A DNA stretch of 64,000 bases, from positions 8,411,438-8,475,437 of the forward strand of contig NC_065415.1 of NCBI RefSeq assembly GCF_024362695.1, given 5' to 3'. This DNA is from Pectinophora gossypiella. Its lineage: Eukaryota; Arthropoda; Insecta; Lepidoptera; Gelechiidae. The position numbers were made by a program, and so were the translations under genes. Each line of letters starts with the position of its first letter. Positions within the stretch are counted from its first letter, which is position 1. The notes under the pieces were generated by a model. The model ran no database searches. It was not told the DNA's origin and saw only the letters and a list, made by a program, of their open reading frames with translations. Below, one piece after another: positions 22,985 through 34,600 of the stretch.

Positions 22985-23104
22985 CAAATTCAAATTGAAA
23001 AATATATTTAGTAACATACCTAGTTGCACTTTGAATCGTAATTTTTTACAGTATTCCGAACGTCTCATCCGCCTAAATCTGCTACGGAAAATCTCTCACA
23101 ATAT
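22985..23104 (+). repeat. Dispersed repeat, LINE/SINE 3' tail type
   Basis: CAAATTCAAATTGAAAAATA, CCTAGTTGCACTTTGAATCG, CGAACGTCTCATCCGCCTAA. Same family as 38376-38490. Confidence 0.6.
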
Positions 23105-23554
23105 GTATGGGGCTTTAATTTAATAAGTAAAGATAAATTAGAATTTTAAATCAAATCACGTGATCCCTAACACAGCAGAGCAATGGCTAATCGATATTCC
23201 AATCAGGGTCCGTGTCGACAGCAGTAATCCAACGGCCGGCGTAAACCGAGCTATATTGTTTACTAGCAGTAAACTACGCAAATTACCTGCTACCAGATAG
23301 GCTCCCATTACGAGAGATCTTTTGATAATGTACCACCTCCTACAATCAATTGTTTCACAGGCAAACTTGAATCTTGTTTGCATTATTAGGACCTTAAAGT
23401 ACCTTATAATACTGGAATTATTACGGATTCCTCTCAGACAACCCCCTAAAGAGGTTTGTGTTTACGTCCAATTTGGTATAAAAACAGAGAGTAGATTGAT
23501 CTCGGTACAATACTATAGCTGTAATTTAATACTATGTTAGTGATGGTAAATACA

Positions 23555-23610
23555 TACATAAATTTCCCACCAGGAAAGCAGAGACTATCGAATTCCCTTT
23601 GCTTATATCC
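23555..23610 (-). repeat. LINE 3' end relic
   Basis: TTTCCCACCAGGAAAGCAGA, GACTATCGAATTCCCTTTGC and ATATCCTGACA match the 3' end of the LINE at 14184-14573 on the reverse strand. Confidence 0.5.
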
Positions 23611-24571
23611 TGACATACTTTTCCTTACACACTTACATACACACTACTTATTACACACACACCAAACCTAATCTAACTGTACGTACATAGATGGTACATT
23701 GCGCATACTCTTCTTTCTTGTAATTTATTTTTCTTCTTCTTTTAAATGCAAATCTGAAAAGAAAATCACTTATTAGAAAAGATGCTACAAGTATCTAGTG
23801 TAAGAAGAGCCTTTCGTGACTTTACTCTTTCTAAATACTGTGAATAAATGTACGTAGTATTTGTATGTTTTGTTTGTGTGCAATAAAGTATATTTGTTTT
23901 TGATTTGAATAATAATAAAAAATAATAATTAAAATACATAATAACGGGTTCTTATCGCGTTTCAATCACTGTCATCCCGTGATCATGGCACTTGCAACAG
24001 TGTCGAAATATCGGGAGTCTCATATTCCTGATTTAAACGCAGTAAGAACTCTTAATTATGTGTTTTAATTATGATAATAACCGCGTAAACTTAAAATAAT
24101 GTACTACACTATTACTCTCCAGTACTCTAGTTCCGTCACGGGATATTTGACTGCTTACTTACTGGGGCACGTAAGATGTCGGCACGGTATACTTGGAATT
24201 AACAGGACAAGAATGTGTTGAAACTATGCACCAGGAAGATATGGCATGCTCAATATTTCACCATTTCGACGGCAAGCGTATGGAAATCTGATGATATTCA
24301 GGTCTTCCGCACGTGTGGACCGCTCTTGTTTTTATTTCCATAACAAAATATGCTAAACATGTGATGTATTTGGGTTCAAACGGTCCAACCGAAGACATTT
24401 GTATGTAAACTGAAACAATATGTGTCTTGGTGAAGGGTTGACCTTTCTTCTAGACTTGCTCGCTTCAAACATTTTGATGGTAACAACTGCTATCCAATAC
24501 CCGAAGTTTGGGGAGTAAGGTTACCCTCATTTGTTGGGAGAAACTGCTGAAAACTTAAAACAAACATAAAA
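23611..24571. other. Non-coding, with an AATAAA-type retroelement tail
   Basis: Near 23880-23935, GTGTGCAATAAAGTATATTT followed by AT-rich repeats resembles the polyadenylation end of a retroposed sequence; a similar tail is at 27268-27300. Nothing else recognised. Confidence 0.35.
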
Positions 24572-25009
24572 TGGGTCGTTCTTCTTTTTTATCGACAATG
24601 ATCTGTCTTACGTACTGCTTTTAATAAGTTATGTTTTAGAATTTTATTTCATGTTTTCATTGTCCAAAAATATAGTTATCTTATTATACTCAAAATACAA
24701 GCAAAATACTAATCGGTTCCTCAATTAGTTATTAACGTAGCTTCATTGTTTTTCACAAAATTTTGTGACAGAGTGGTATATTGAAATGCTGTCTCCGATG
24801 AAAAGGGCCACTCTGGCACAATATTTTTTGGAATGCGCCTGCAGAGAAAAGTATGTTACCAAGATAAAGAGAACCACTAAATATTCCTCTACGGACAGAT
24901 CTTTATATGATGTTTTAAAATATTTATTGCTGTTATAATTTTAAAGATGTTAAGTCCGATTAATTGGGAAAATGTCTTTTTATTGTCGATAAAAAAGAAG
25001 AACGACCCA
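24572..25009. mobile_element. 438 bp TIR element, TGGGTCGTTCTTC ends
   Basis: The first 28 and last 28 bases are perfect inverted repeats (TGGGTCGTTCTTCTTTTTTA, then TCGACAAT). There is no transposase frame between them, so it looks like a non-autonomous DNA element. I saw no second copy in the window and no clear target duplication. Confidence 0.7.
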
Positions 25010-26110
25010 AATATACTCTATATAGAGTCATATTTATCTTACCATAGCACTATATTATTATTATGTAATGTGCAATTTTTTTAGTTTTGCAGACGGATGT
25101 GTACTTACGTCATAATAATGTAAATTGCCAACTATTCTCTATTCTATCGCTTTCACAATTGAAATTATATTCCCTAATATAATGTAACCGATTTTGCCGA
25201 TTGCACCTGAAGAGGTGGGAGCATGTACCTGAAGGGATAAGGTCACGAGCATCAATATGCATACACTTTGGTACCATGTCACATGATGTTTTTTGACAAA
25301 TTTCACTGTAAGTCTTACTAAATTTCAAATATGTTACGGCGACAGAGTCTTAAAGTGGGTACATTATATTGCTCATGACTCTACAAGGAACATGAGAGAC
25401 AGAAGTGGCTGTTATTAATATTGATAACAAATAACAAAGTATGTTGTCATTTGTATTTTAAATGAATTAAATATTTCTTTCGAATCGAATACTATATTAC
25501 CATAATTAAAATCACTTCAAATGCATTCTGGAGCAGATTCTACAAGGAAGTTCTACTCAGAATACTTGCATTTAGCAGTGCTCAGAACAGCTCAAGTAAT
25601 TCAATAAGCACAGCGAAAACCATAGAGTAATTGTCAACGTGGCAACTCTACAAAAGATCATACCAAAATTCTTTCAACATTATAAAATTCACAATTAAAA
25701 TTATAATTCATTAATTAGGGATACTGGTAAATTGAAGTGGTGATAATGACATTCGTAATTTGATATCGTAAGCATACTTGGCGTATAATAATACATCCGG
25801 TCTCTTTTTCAAATCTGAAGATCGAACCAAGTGCTAAATGTTCATATTTTTTACACTTGCTGAAGTATAACCTCTCCGAATTAAATAAGTAAACCTTGCG
25901 TCAAGGACGACGAAGGACTTGTGAAGCGTCTTGATTTACGCGGGAAAAGAAACACGATACTATTTGCTAGACCGTCAGCCTCTCACAAGTGAAGATCGTG
26001 ATTATCACGATATCTCAGAATACTTGCATTTATTGACCTTTACCCCAGCGAATTCTTTCCATGACCATTACTACTCTATTAGTCCACTACTTATCTGGTA
26101 GAGATTGAAC
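25010..26110. other. Non-coding, nothing recognised
   Basis: No gene or repeat copy recognised. Confidence 0.4.
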
Positions 26111-26200
26111 ATTTTTTTTAACGTGACTTATTGTAGATTTGCCGCAAATGGCAGTAACTACTTGGCCGGACAAATGGGGAGCGTTAAGGGCTCTCACTCG
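26111..26200 (+). repeat. Short dispersed repeat (TTGACGTGACTTATTGTAG family)
   Basis: One of the best copies: TTTTTTTTAACGTGACTTAT, TTGCCGCAAATGGCAGTAAC, TACTTGGCCGGACAAATGGG, GAGCGTTAAGGGCTCTCACT. The text after it (ACAAAATTTAAGACAACAGG) recurs after the copy at 40005-40062, so the unit may be longer than 85 bp. Confidence 0.7.
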
Positions 26201-27442
26201 GTACAAAATTTAAGACAACAGGCCTGAGTGTGCATAGTTGCGCTAACCTCGGTGATCAGAGCGTCGTCTGAGAAGAAAATATTTGAAAAAATTAATCGAC
26301 CTTTGCGGGTCGATAGCGATAATTTGAATGAGGGAAGTGTTTGTTGTCGCGAGCTGATTGGCCGCTTCTATGGCTGGAGTAATCGTGTCATCGGGATCGT
26401 ATATTACGTCCTTCGGACGCTGATACTTTTCAGTACCGTCCCTAAGCGGGATGTATTCGGAGAGAGATTGAACATTGTCTGGTATTATGTGCGGGTTTCT
26501 TAGATTTTAGTTCACTGCTTTTACACCTCTGTACGTCTGCCTAATCTAATTAGTTACATAACGTGTTTATCGTCGTTTTCTTGGTAGGTAATTAGATAAT
26601 TAATTTGTGTACGTACTACTTAGATTTTTTTCAAGATACCCTCTTTTAGTTCAACCCATTTTTAAAAAAGGAACAAGCTCCGTGGCCCGTAAAAAGTATC
26701 CACTCAGCATTTTCTCTTTGCAATATCACCGTTCCGTTTTAAAATTCGGAACTCTATACGGTCGGAAAGATAAAACCGCTTGACCACTAACGAGAACTGA
26801 CGCTCATTTTTGCGCACTATGCAGCTTGCGAATGCCAAGACGTAATGCTACGTTATGTACCCAACTTCGTAGATAACAGGCGCAATACATTCTGTGTGCG
26901 GTTAAGCGGTAGGGGCGCAATCTAGGGCTGGCTGCCGTTAAATTACCTTTATGGAGTGACAAACAAAATTATCTCAAAAAGCTCCTTGTGTAAAGTCCTA
27001 AGAAATTATTATATAACATTTTATGTTTTTGTCTTATATTTCTACATAATATAGCATCAAGCCTACATCCACGAAGGGGTTAGTAGAGGTGTATAAAATA
27101 TACATTCCTCGCCGCTATGATTAAGTAAGCTAAGCCACTATGGCCGCCACCCACTAAGCCGCTATGGTTAAGCCTTATGGTTGTCTGGAAGAAATCGCTT
27201 TTAGCGATAAGGCCGCCATTTGCCATGTACTTAGTTAAGAGTCTTTTTGTAATTATTTATTATTGTATATTGCAATAAAGAGTATTTGTATTTGATTAAG
27301 TGTCATGTGATAGAGGGCGAGCCTATTGGGATTAACCGGGTACAGATCCTGGAAACGACGTGATATCAATTATTTATGAAAAAATAATTCAAACTCATTG
27401 AAAATCGAATCCAGTGGTATAGAACCCGAGCCGGGTATGATT
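26201..27442. other. Non-coding; one open frame without a family
   Basis: A plus-strand frame is open over 26228-26503 and is less AT-rich than its surroundings. Its peptide matches no family I know. Part of it (TCGACCTTTGCGGGTCGATA) recurs near 16942 and 19718, which points to a repeat. Around 27268-27300 is a retroelement-like tail with GCAATAAAGAGTATTTG. Confidence 0.35.
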
Positions 27443-27510
27443 TATTTTTTTTGACTTGACTTATTGTAGATTTGCCGCAGATGGCATTAACTACTTGGCC
27501 GGAAAAGTCG
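27443..27510 (+). repeat. Short dispersed repeat (TTGACGTGACTTATTGTAG family)
   Basis: TTTTTTTTGACTTGACTTAT, TGTAGATTTGCCGCAGATGG, CATTAACTACTTGGCCGG. Confidence 0.7.
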
Positions 27511-27624
27511 GGTATGAACCCTGTGACATCACGATGCAGGTGACGTGTTCTCCGAACAGAGCTATCACGGTTTTTTTTAGTTTCGTTTTATGTGTAAGTA
27601 ATAAAATAAAATGATAAAAATGGA

Positions 27625-27835
27625 TCATCATTATTTCCCTAGTATTTGGGGTCCGCTTACCTAATTTGTACATTTGACAGGTCCGGTTTTGACTGCCTGC
27701 CTGACCTTCCAACCCGGAAAGGGAAAACCAGCCCAATACAAGTTAGGTCACATACCTCCGAAAATGCATTTCTCGGGAATGTGGGTTCCTCAGGGTGATA
27801 ATCATTTGTGATCCAAACATGAATTCAGATAATTC
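27625..27835 (-). mobile_element. SINE-B, 3' two-thirds
   Basis: Reverse copy: GGGGTCCGCTTACCTAATTT, GACAGGTCCGGTTTTGACTG, CTTCCAACCCGGAAAGGGAA, TTTCTCGGGAATGTGGGTT, CAAACATGAATTC. Confidence 0.75.
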
Positions 27836-28295
27836 AAGACAAGTCACACACAAAAAAAGTATTGTACTTATTAGTACACGGACATTGACATTTAAGAACA
27901 TTAAAGACAGTGTTATAGCAAGTGATTCCTTAAATTAGGCTACTGATCAGACCGCACTGATCGTTAGGTATTGTCATATATAACAATATTAACTTCAATT
28001 TCCCTTGTAAAGTAGCCCTAAACTACGGCACAATTTTAAAGCGGGCACACACATGGCAACAGAAGCTGGGCCCGTACAAAGCGGCACAGTTCGCAAGTTT
28101 ACAGCACAATTCGGCCGGTGGCGCGCGCCAAGAAAACAGGGTCGGTTTATCTGAAATATTGTGACAACCACTAATTATTGCCTGCTACGTTCATTCTGTC
28201 GTTATTGTGAAGATGGAATACGGCAAACTTTGAATGCACTTATTTATTGGAATATACGTTATGTCTACTTACTTACGCTGCAACTGATCATCAAT

Positions 28296-28365
28296 ATTAA
28301 TTTAAGAGCCACGTTCTCGTCGGTGTAGCATTCTCCACTCTTGTCTATCAAAGGCTACCTTAATT
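28296..28365 (+). repeat. Dispersed repeat F
   Basis: AATTTAAGAGCCACGTTCTC, GTCGGTGTAGCATTCTCCAC. A longer copy is at 54355-54515. Confidence 0.55.
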
Positions 28366-28659
28366 CTTGGCCTTCTGTATATGACACAACATTCGCAATC
28401 TCTTTAATTTGTCAGCTCCTTTCCTTCTATATTCCCTTCCATGATATTTTTAGTAAATTCGTCGTGGCTTATTAATACTGTAACGATATATGATACAATG
28501 ACGTACCTACTTAATTAGTGTACCTTTAAAATGTGATAAACATAACAAAAGTAGCTTATGTACGACCTACTGCTGGGCACAAGTTCCCCCTAGATCAACT
28601 AGAGGGAAAAAAGTGAAAAAAAAAGAAAAAAGAAATGGGGAATATGGCGCCGACTGGCG

Positions 28660-29110
28660 GTTATTCTCATGAGTAGAGATACGGACAGGGATACCATCAA
28701 CATGTGCAGCAGGAGTAGAAACATAGTTATTGGGAGCACTAAGTTGTGGGTGGCGCGCATTCTGCGTTGCATTGATACGACTTGAGTTACATTTTGTTGC
28801 GCTACCCAGTCTTCAGTCTTTTCTTCTGATGTAGCTACTGATGAGTTTCTAGAACCTGCGCGAGATTTTCGTTACTCCAGCTCCGCTAAACTCGCAGTGA
28901 GCTTCTTTTCAATAAGGTCTATTTGTATCTTCATTTTCACCTCCTCCAGCTGTGCTCTCATCCTGACTTCCTCGGCGGCCACAATCTTCTCTTCTGCAGC
29001 CTCCAACTCGAGCTGATTTTTCATAGTCGTGAGAGACAGTACATAGTTTTTGGAGCTCACGCTGGACGCTTGTGACGACCTTCTCGTGGACGACACGTCT
29101 TGCGGGCTCC
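28660..29110 (-). pseudogene. Possible retrotransposon gag relic (BEL/Pao-like)
   Basis: The reverse strand from 29096 reads a Ser-rich start (SSTRRSSQASSVSSK) and then a Glu/Ala/Lys-rich coiled-coil segment (LELEAAEEKIVAAEEVRM, RAQLEEVKMKIQIDLIEKK). Such a segment is common near the start of gag in BEL/Pao elements. The frame hits a stop at 28872. Reading past it gives SRNSSVATSEEKTEDWVAQQ, and the same theme continues in a shifted frame with NYVSTPAAHVDGIP, so the copy looks broken by a stop and a frameshift. No zinc knuckle, protease or RT was found nearby. A fragment of a host coiled-coil gene is the alternative. Confidence 0.35.
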
Positions 29111-29778
29111 TGCTTGTTGGCTTACTATGTAACTCGGGATGAATCTCATGTTCTTAGGAGGGACCTTTTGTTGCAAGTTGTGTTACTCTTTTCGTTAAAT
29201 TAATTCTTGTCAACAGCTTGGCTCGAAGGAGCAAATATTAAAGGGCTCTAGTCAGCTTAGAAGATAAAAAAAAGTTCGCCTTTAGTAAAAATATTGTAAT
29301 AAAAAGACACACAAATGACAAGACAAGACAGAATATTACACAAATCACTTTCTTATCAAACCATAGCTAACACGTGTAATGTCTGTAAGAAAAATATTTT
29401 CGCCAAAGTAATTTCATCACAGAATAGATTCAATTTTCCTTACAAAATATTGTTTTCACACATCAAAAACATCGCTCAATCTCAATCTGTAGTAGATACG
29501 TCCTTAGGTTGACCGCAATTTTTTATTTAAATAAAATGTTATTAAAATTTTAGGATGAGAAAAAAGTAGTAAGTAGCAATTTCTTTCAGTTAAAACAATC
29601 CATAAAAGTTACATTCAATATCCGATAGGTTTCCGGTATCTAAATTACAATCGGGATCCACAAAATCCAATTATGAAGACTGCCGGCCTTTGAACTGATG
29701 GAAAATTTGGAGTTAAATTCGTCCCCTAGACCCGAATCCCTGAAAACTGTATTCATAGTTCACTGCGTACAGAAAAAC
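29111..29778. other. Non-coding, nothing recognised
   Basis: No gene or repeat copy recognised. Confidence 0.4.
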
Positions 29779-30112
29779 ATAGTAACGAATACTGAGATGA
29801 TCGATTCAGATCATGATTCTGAGTTAATATCAAGTGAAAGTTTCCGTCGCGCATTTTTGTGTTTTTTTTTTAATTATTATAATTTCTATACTTTTGCGAT
29901 GGATTCCATTTAATATTAACTTAGAATAACGAGCTGAATCATCCCCCTCAATATTTCTTACGATCACCATAAGTACGTATGGGTTAGTGTATTTTTTAAT
30001 TATTTTCAGTTCCATGCTTTTGTGACGGAAAATTCAACTTGATATCAACTCAGAATCATGGTCTGAATTATCCCTCAAAGTTTTTACGTTACGATGTTAC
30101 GAACTTCCTGTA
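29779..30112. mobile_element. TIR MITE, CAGGGTGTTAGTGAC family, complex copy
   Basis: Starts CATAGTAACGAATACTGAG and ends with TTTTACGTTACGATGTTACG. Arms CATGATTCTGAGTTAATATC / GATATCAACTCAGAATCATG are complementary. An extra inner arm (ATGGATTCCATTTAATATT, AATCATCCCCCTCAATATT) sits in the middle, so it looks like one copy joined to or inserted in another. The terminal CAGGGTG is lost. Confidence 0.6.
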
Positions 30113-31613
30113 AAGGTATGGACAGATTTCGATCTTAGATACTTAAAAATGAAATCAAGACAAAATGCTTTGTCATCTAAACTGTTACTGTGCGAGCTGT
30201 TATCCTCCATTTGTGAGGTCAAGTATCTATGTATACTAAGTAGTGAAACCTATACGATACATCACGTCAAAAAAAAATCTTCACGTGTGAGTTACAAACG
30301 TCATTACGTCTGGCGAATCTTGAGATATCTGCAAAAACCTCCCATTGTTTTCACTATTATCCAAAGACAAAGATCTAAAGAATATTGTGTCGACACGAAA
30401 TTAGAAAAAACAAAAATAACCTTCATTATTGGGATTATCCGCTTCCATCATTATTAATGTTTAGAACTTGAATCCTCCAAGATCAAAACAGAGAAAACAC
30501 TGCTACCTAATTTAGTTTTGTGTGTATTGTTTTTCCCCAGAATACAGTAAAACAAGAACATTTATTATGAAACCAGTATGTGCCGAGAAGAATCATTTGT
30601 ATCATATGATTAATATCATACTCGTAGCTTTTCCTCGAAGTGCATAAAAGCAAACAACGAAATTTATAAAGGAAACGACTTCCCAACTTACTAAAGGCTG
30701 GAGTCAAACACATTTTATGTTTACGAGGCCAAGTCATTAATCACTGTTTTTCTACCGCTAGCTCCCCTGTGTCACTTCTCCGTAAATCAACTCTCTTTGT
30801 TACCGACTAACTAACCCACAAACTGCCACGAGGTAAAAAACATGATTAAAACGAGTCCCAATGAAAACCGTCCCAACATTTATTCACGATTCTTAATAAA
30901 ATTTTCCCTGCAAAGTAATTTATAAACAAAAGCATTACCTGTCCAATTACTTAAAATATTTCAGAATATTTATGACAGCGCCATCTTGTGGGAAACGAAT
31001 GTAACTTAAACGTGCTGGCATTGTGGCAACCGCTGCCGATGCTTTCAGCCGGAACCCTCACGTCAGGGGAGCGTGTTACAGAAGCATCGTGTTTCAAAAT
31101 ATTTATCATAGAGGGCAGAATGTGTCTGTTTTTACTGTAAGGAAACTTATCTATCGAAAATTATAATTTTCTGGATTATTTTAGTAGAATAATACAGATG
31201 TTAAAGAATATTAGGTAGTGTTAAAAAAATAACCACTATCAAGATTAAACATATAAATATCTCATATGTAGGACGGTTCAAATGCATTTGCGCTAAAATG
31301 CATCTTTGGTGACGTGAGTAATATGAATGTAACAAACGAAAGTAGGTGCGCTGCTATTTGTAGACGTCGAGTACAGATAAGTGACACAGTTATATTGAAC
31401 CAGAATAGTCTAAGAAATAATTAGAGCTATAACGGTGCCCAAAACCAATCGCGATCTACTTTGGGTTCATAAATCAAACAGTGGCATCAAAACTAAACCC
31501 AGGTATTAAACGCTTTGAAAGCGGTGATGAAACTTCGAGTGAAGTTATTCTGTCTTACCATTAAGGCGAGTTGTGTATTAAACAGACAAATGTGAATTGT
31601 ATGAAGAGCAATA
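30113..31613. other. Upstream region of the plus-strand receptor gene
   Basis: No other gene recognised; a frame open over 30149-30457 resembles nothing. The promoter and 5' UTR of the receptor gene must lie here or further up. I cannot place a TATA box or initiator with confidence, and an upstream non-coding exon cannot be excluded. Confidence 0.4.
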
Positions 31614-34600
31614 ATGTCACGAAATTTAAATTTACTGGTACTGTGTATTATCTTGACGTATTACATTTCGTATGTCCGAGGGGAAAGAGCTATCGGTGAG
31701 TTCACTTTAAATATAACTTTTTGCATGCATCAGGGAAATATTTGGCTCATTAAGCCGTTCTCAGACAAACTCCCAGTCTGTCAATCAGACTCATAACTTT
31801 CGGACGGTTTCATCATTCTGTTACGATCATAGTTGTTAGAATAAAATATTGACAATAAAGTATGTGAATATTATACGACTTACATTTTATTTTTCCCTGT
31901 GCAGCCATATGGTTTTCATGTGGCGTTTTTATTGCCAATTTAATATGCAACATTCGATCTAGTTAGCCGTTAGATTTCTTTTTATATAGCCATTAAAAGA
32001 GTAGCACTTATTTTTGCAGGAGCCATTTTTGAAAACGGTACCATTTTTATGAAAGCTGCATTTTTGGTAGCTATACAAGAAGTAAATAAGGATCAAGAAG
32101 ATGCATTTGAACCTAATATGGCCGAACCACCTGCTGGGGATTTATCAAGTGCAGAGACAGCTATGTGCGGTCTTTTGGAGGTAATAAATTACCAATCAAA
32201 AAAGTTAGCAAATGAGTTACAATGGAGTTGTAATAGTTGATGTAAAAACTTAATTTCAGAGCAATATTTTTGGAATATTCGGTCCTCCTAACAGGATTAC
32301 TTTGGAACATATCCAATCAATAGCCGACTCTCTTGAAATACCTCACATCATAACATACCCTATGGAAAAACAAGATCGTAACTGGTTTGGAGTTAATTTA
32401 TACCCGTACCATATTGCTTATTCACAGGTAATATGAAGGTGCAATCAATATAATATTACTTTTGTTTCAAAGAATTTGCTATTGTCTCTAAAGTTTTCAA
32501 TGTCCGCCTAGGTATTTACAGAAATTATCGAAGCGAAAGGTTGGGATGAATTCACAATCATATATGAAGGCGCCGAACTTTTGCCGTTCTTCGACAATAT
32601 ATTGAACATGCAGGATTTAGATTCAGGCGATCGCATCGTATTAAATGTAGTTCAGTTGCCAGAGGGTGATGATTTTAGGTAATGTTTCTATTTCAAATAA
32701 TTATTTGAAATATAACCCGTATTCTTTTAAATCTTTGAATTAATTTTGTTATAATATGTTCCAGGACACAAATAAAACAAATTAAAATCTCTGGGTCAGT
32801 AAACTACATAGTAGATTGCAGTATCGAGTCGTTACCACTTTTTTTAGAGCAAGCTCAGCAAGTTGGAATCATGTCTGACGAACACAGTTATATAATTATG
32901 AACCCTGATTTTCATATTATAGACGTAGATCCGTATAAACATGGGGGATCTAATATTACAGGTAGGTAAAGATAAAGGTTATAAAGGGTTATAACCATTT
33001 AAAATGTATTTTAAAATGTGTTATGTACATTTTTTACTTTACGCGTGTTTTAGGAGTACGTTTCTTCGACAAAGATTTAGAAAGTGTCCAAGAATTTAAG
33101 AAATCTATAATTGAAACAGCACGTCAACTAAATGAAGAAGAAGAATTAAGTGATGAACTCCCAGAAGGTGGTTTAACCTTCGAATTAGCTTTAATTCGAG
33201 ATGCTGTTATTCTATACGCTTCTGCTATAAACACCATGGAACTGAAAGAAGGACCTCAATTGGCTTGTGATAAAGATGATACCTGGCCTGTAGGATCTAC
33301 TCTTGTAAATCATATAAAAAATGTAAGTTATACATTACAATTACTCACATTTATAACTGGTATAACCAATACAGTTGTATTTGGTCGTCCTTAAGATACG
33401 AATAAATAAAATAAGTATTTATAGTGAAAATAATTGAAATATTTATAGATGGAATTTGACGGCATGACAGGACTAGTGAAATTTGATGAAGAAGGATTCC
33501 GGTCCGATTTTGAAATTGATGTTATAGAATTAATGGGACACGGCTTTGATAAGGTATGATTATGTATATTATTAATGTTAGTAGTTTTTAAATCGTTTTT
33601 TGATACATTATTTAAATAATTTTAGGTTGCAAAGTGGACAGCAGAAGATGGTTTAGTTGGAAGTAGAACATTAATACCAGTGACAGAACAAGAAGGTTCC
33701 GAATCCATGAAAGGGAAACACTTCATTGTACTTACAGCCTTGGTATGAATTATACATAGTTTACTTTCTTCACCTGTAACAGAATTTGTATTTTTTGATC
33801 TTGTACTTTATTTTTGTTCTCATCAAAGTTTATTTTTATACGCAGAGTGCCCCTTATGGAATGCTTAAGGAATCTTCTACCAAACTAGAAGGGAATAATC
33901 GCTACGAAGGTTTTGGTATTGAACTGATAGACGAATTAGCGAAAATGAACGAATTTAACTATACGTTTGAGATTCAGGCAGATGGTGTGTATGGCTCGTT
34001 AGACAAGAAAACCAACAAATGGAACGGCATGATGGAGAAAGTTATGGACGGTGTAAATATCATTTACATTTCTATGAACGAATCCTACAATCTTTATCGC
34101 AGACTTGCTATTGGTATTATACCGTTTGTGTTTTGTGGAATTTTATCAATAAATTCTTATTATTATAAGACCTAATTCATAATTACCTAACGTTTATATT
34201 GCAGAGAGTAGATTTCGCAATCACCGATTTGACGATAACAGCCGCTCGTCAGAAAGCAGTAGATTTTACGAGTCCTTTTATGAATTTGGGAATAACAATA
34301 CTTTATAAGAAGCCATCCAAGCAACCACCCGATCTGTTTTCTTTTATTTCACCGTTTTCTTATGAGGTAAGTATATAAGTTGTGTATTAAAGTAATTGGA
34401 AAGAAAGAAACGTTAAGAAGTAGATTCTTTTACATGTTGGAATATTATTTCAATTATTATTTTCAGGTATGGGGATGGGTAGCAGGAGCGTATTGTGGTG
34501 TGTCAGTGCTGATATTCATATTAGGGAGAATGGCTCCAGAAGAATGGCAGAATCCATATCCATGTATAGAGGAACCTGAGACATTAGATAATCAGTTTAC

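Noticed and set aside
26228..26503. 91-codon open frame with balanced composition
   Set aside because: No family recognised, no splice context, and part of it recurs at 16942 and 19718 as a repeat.
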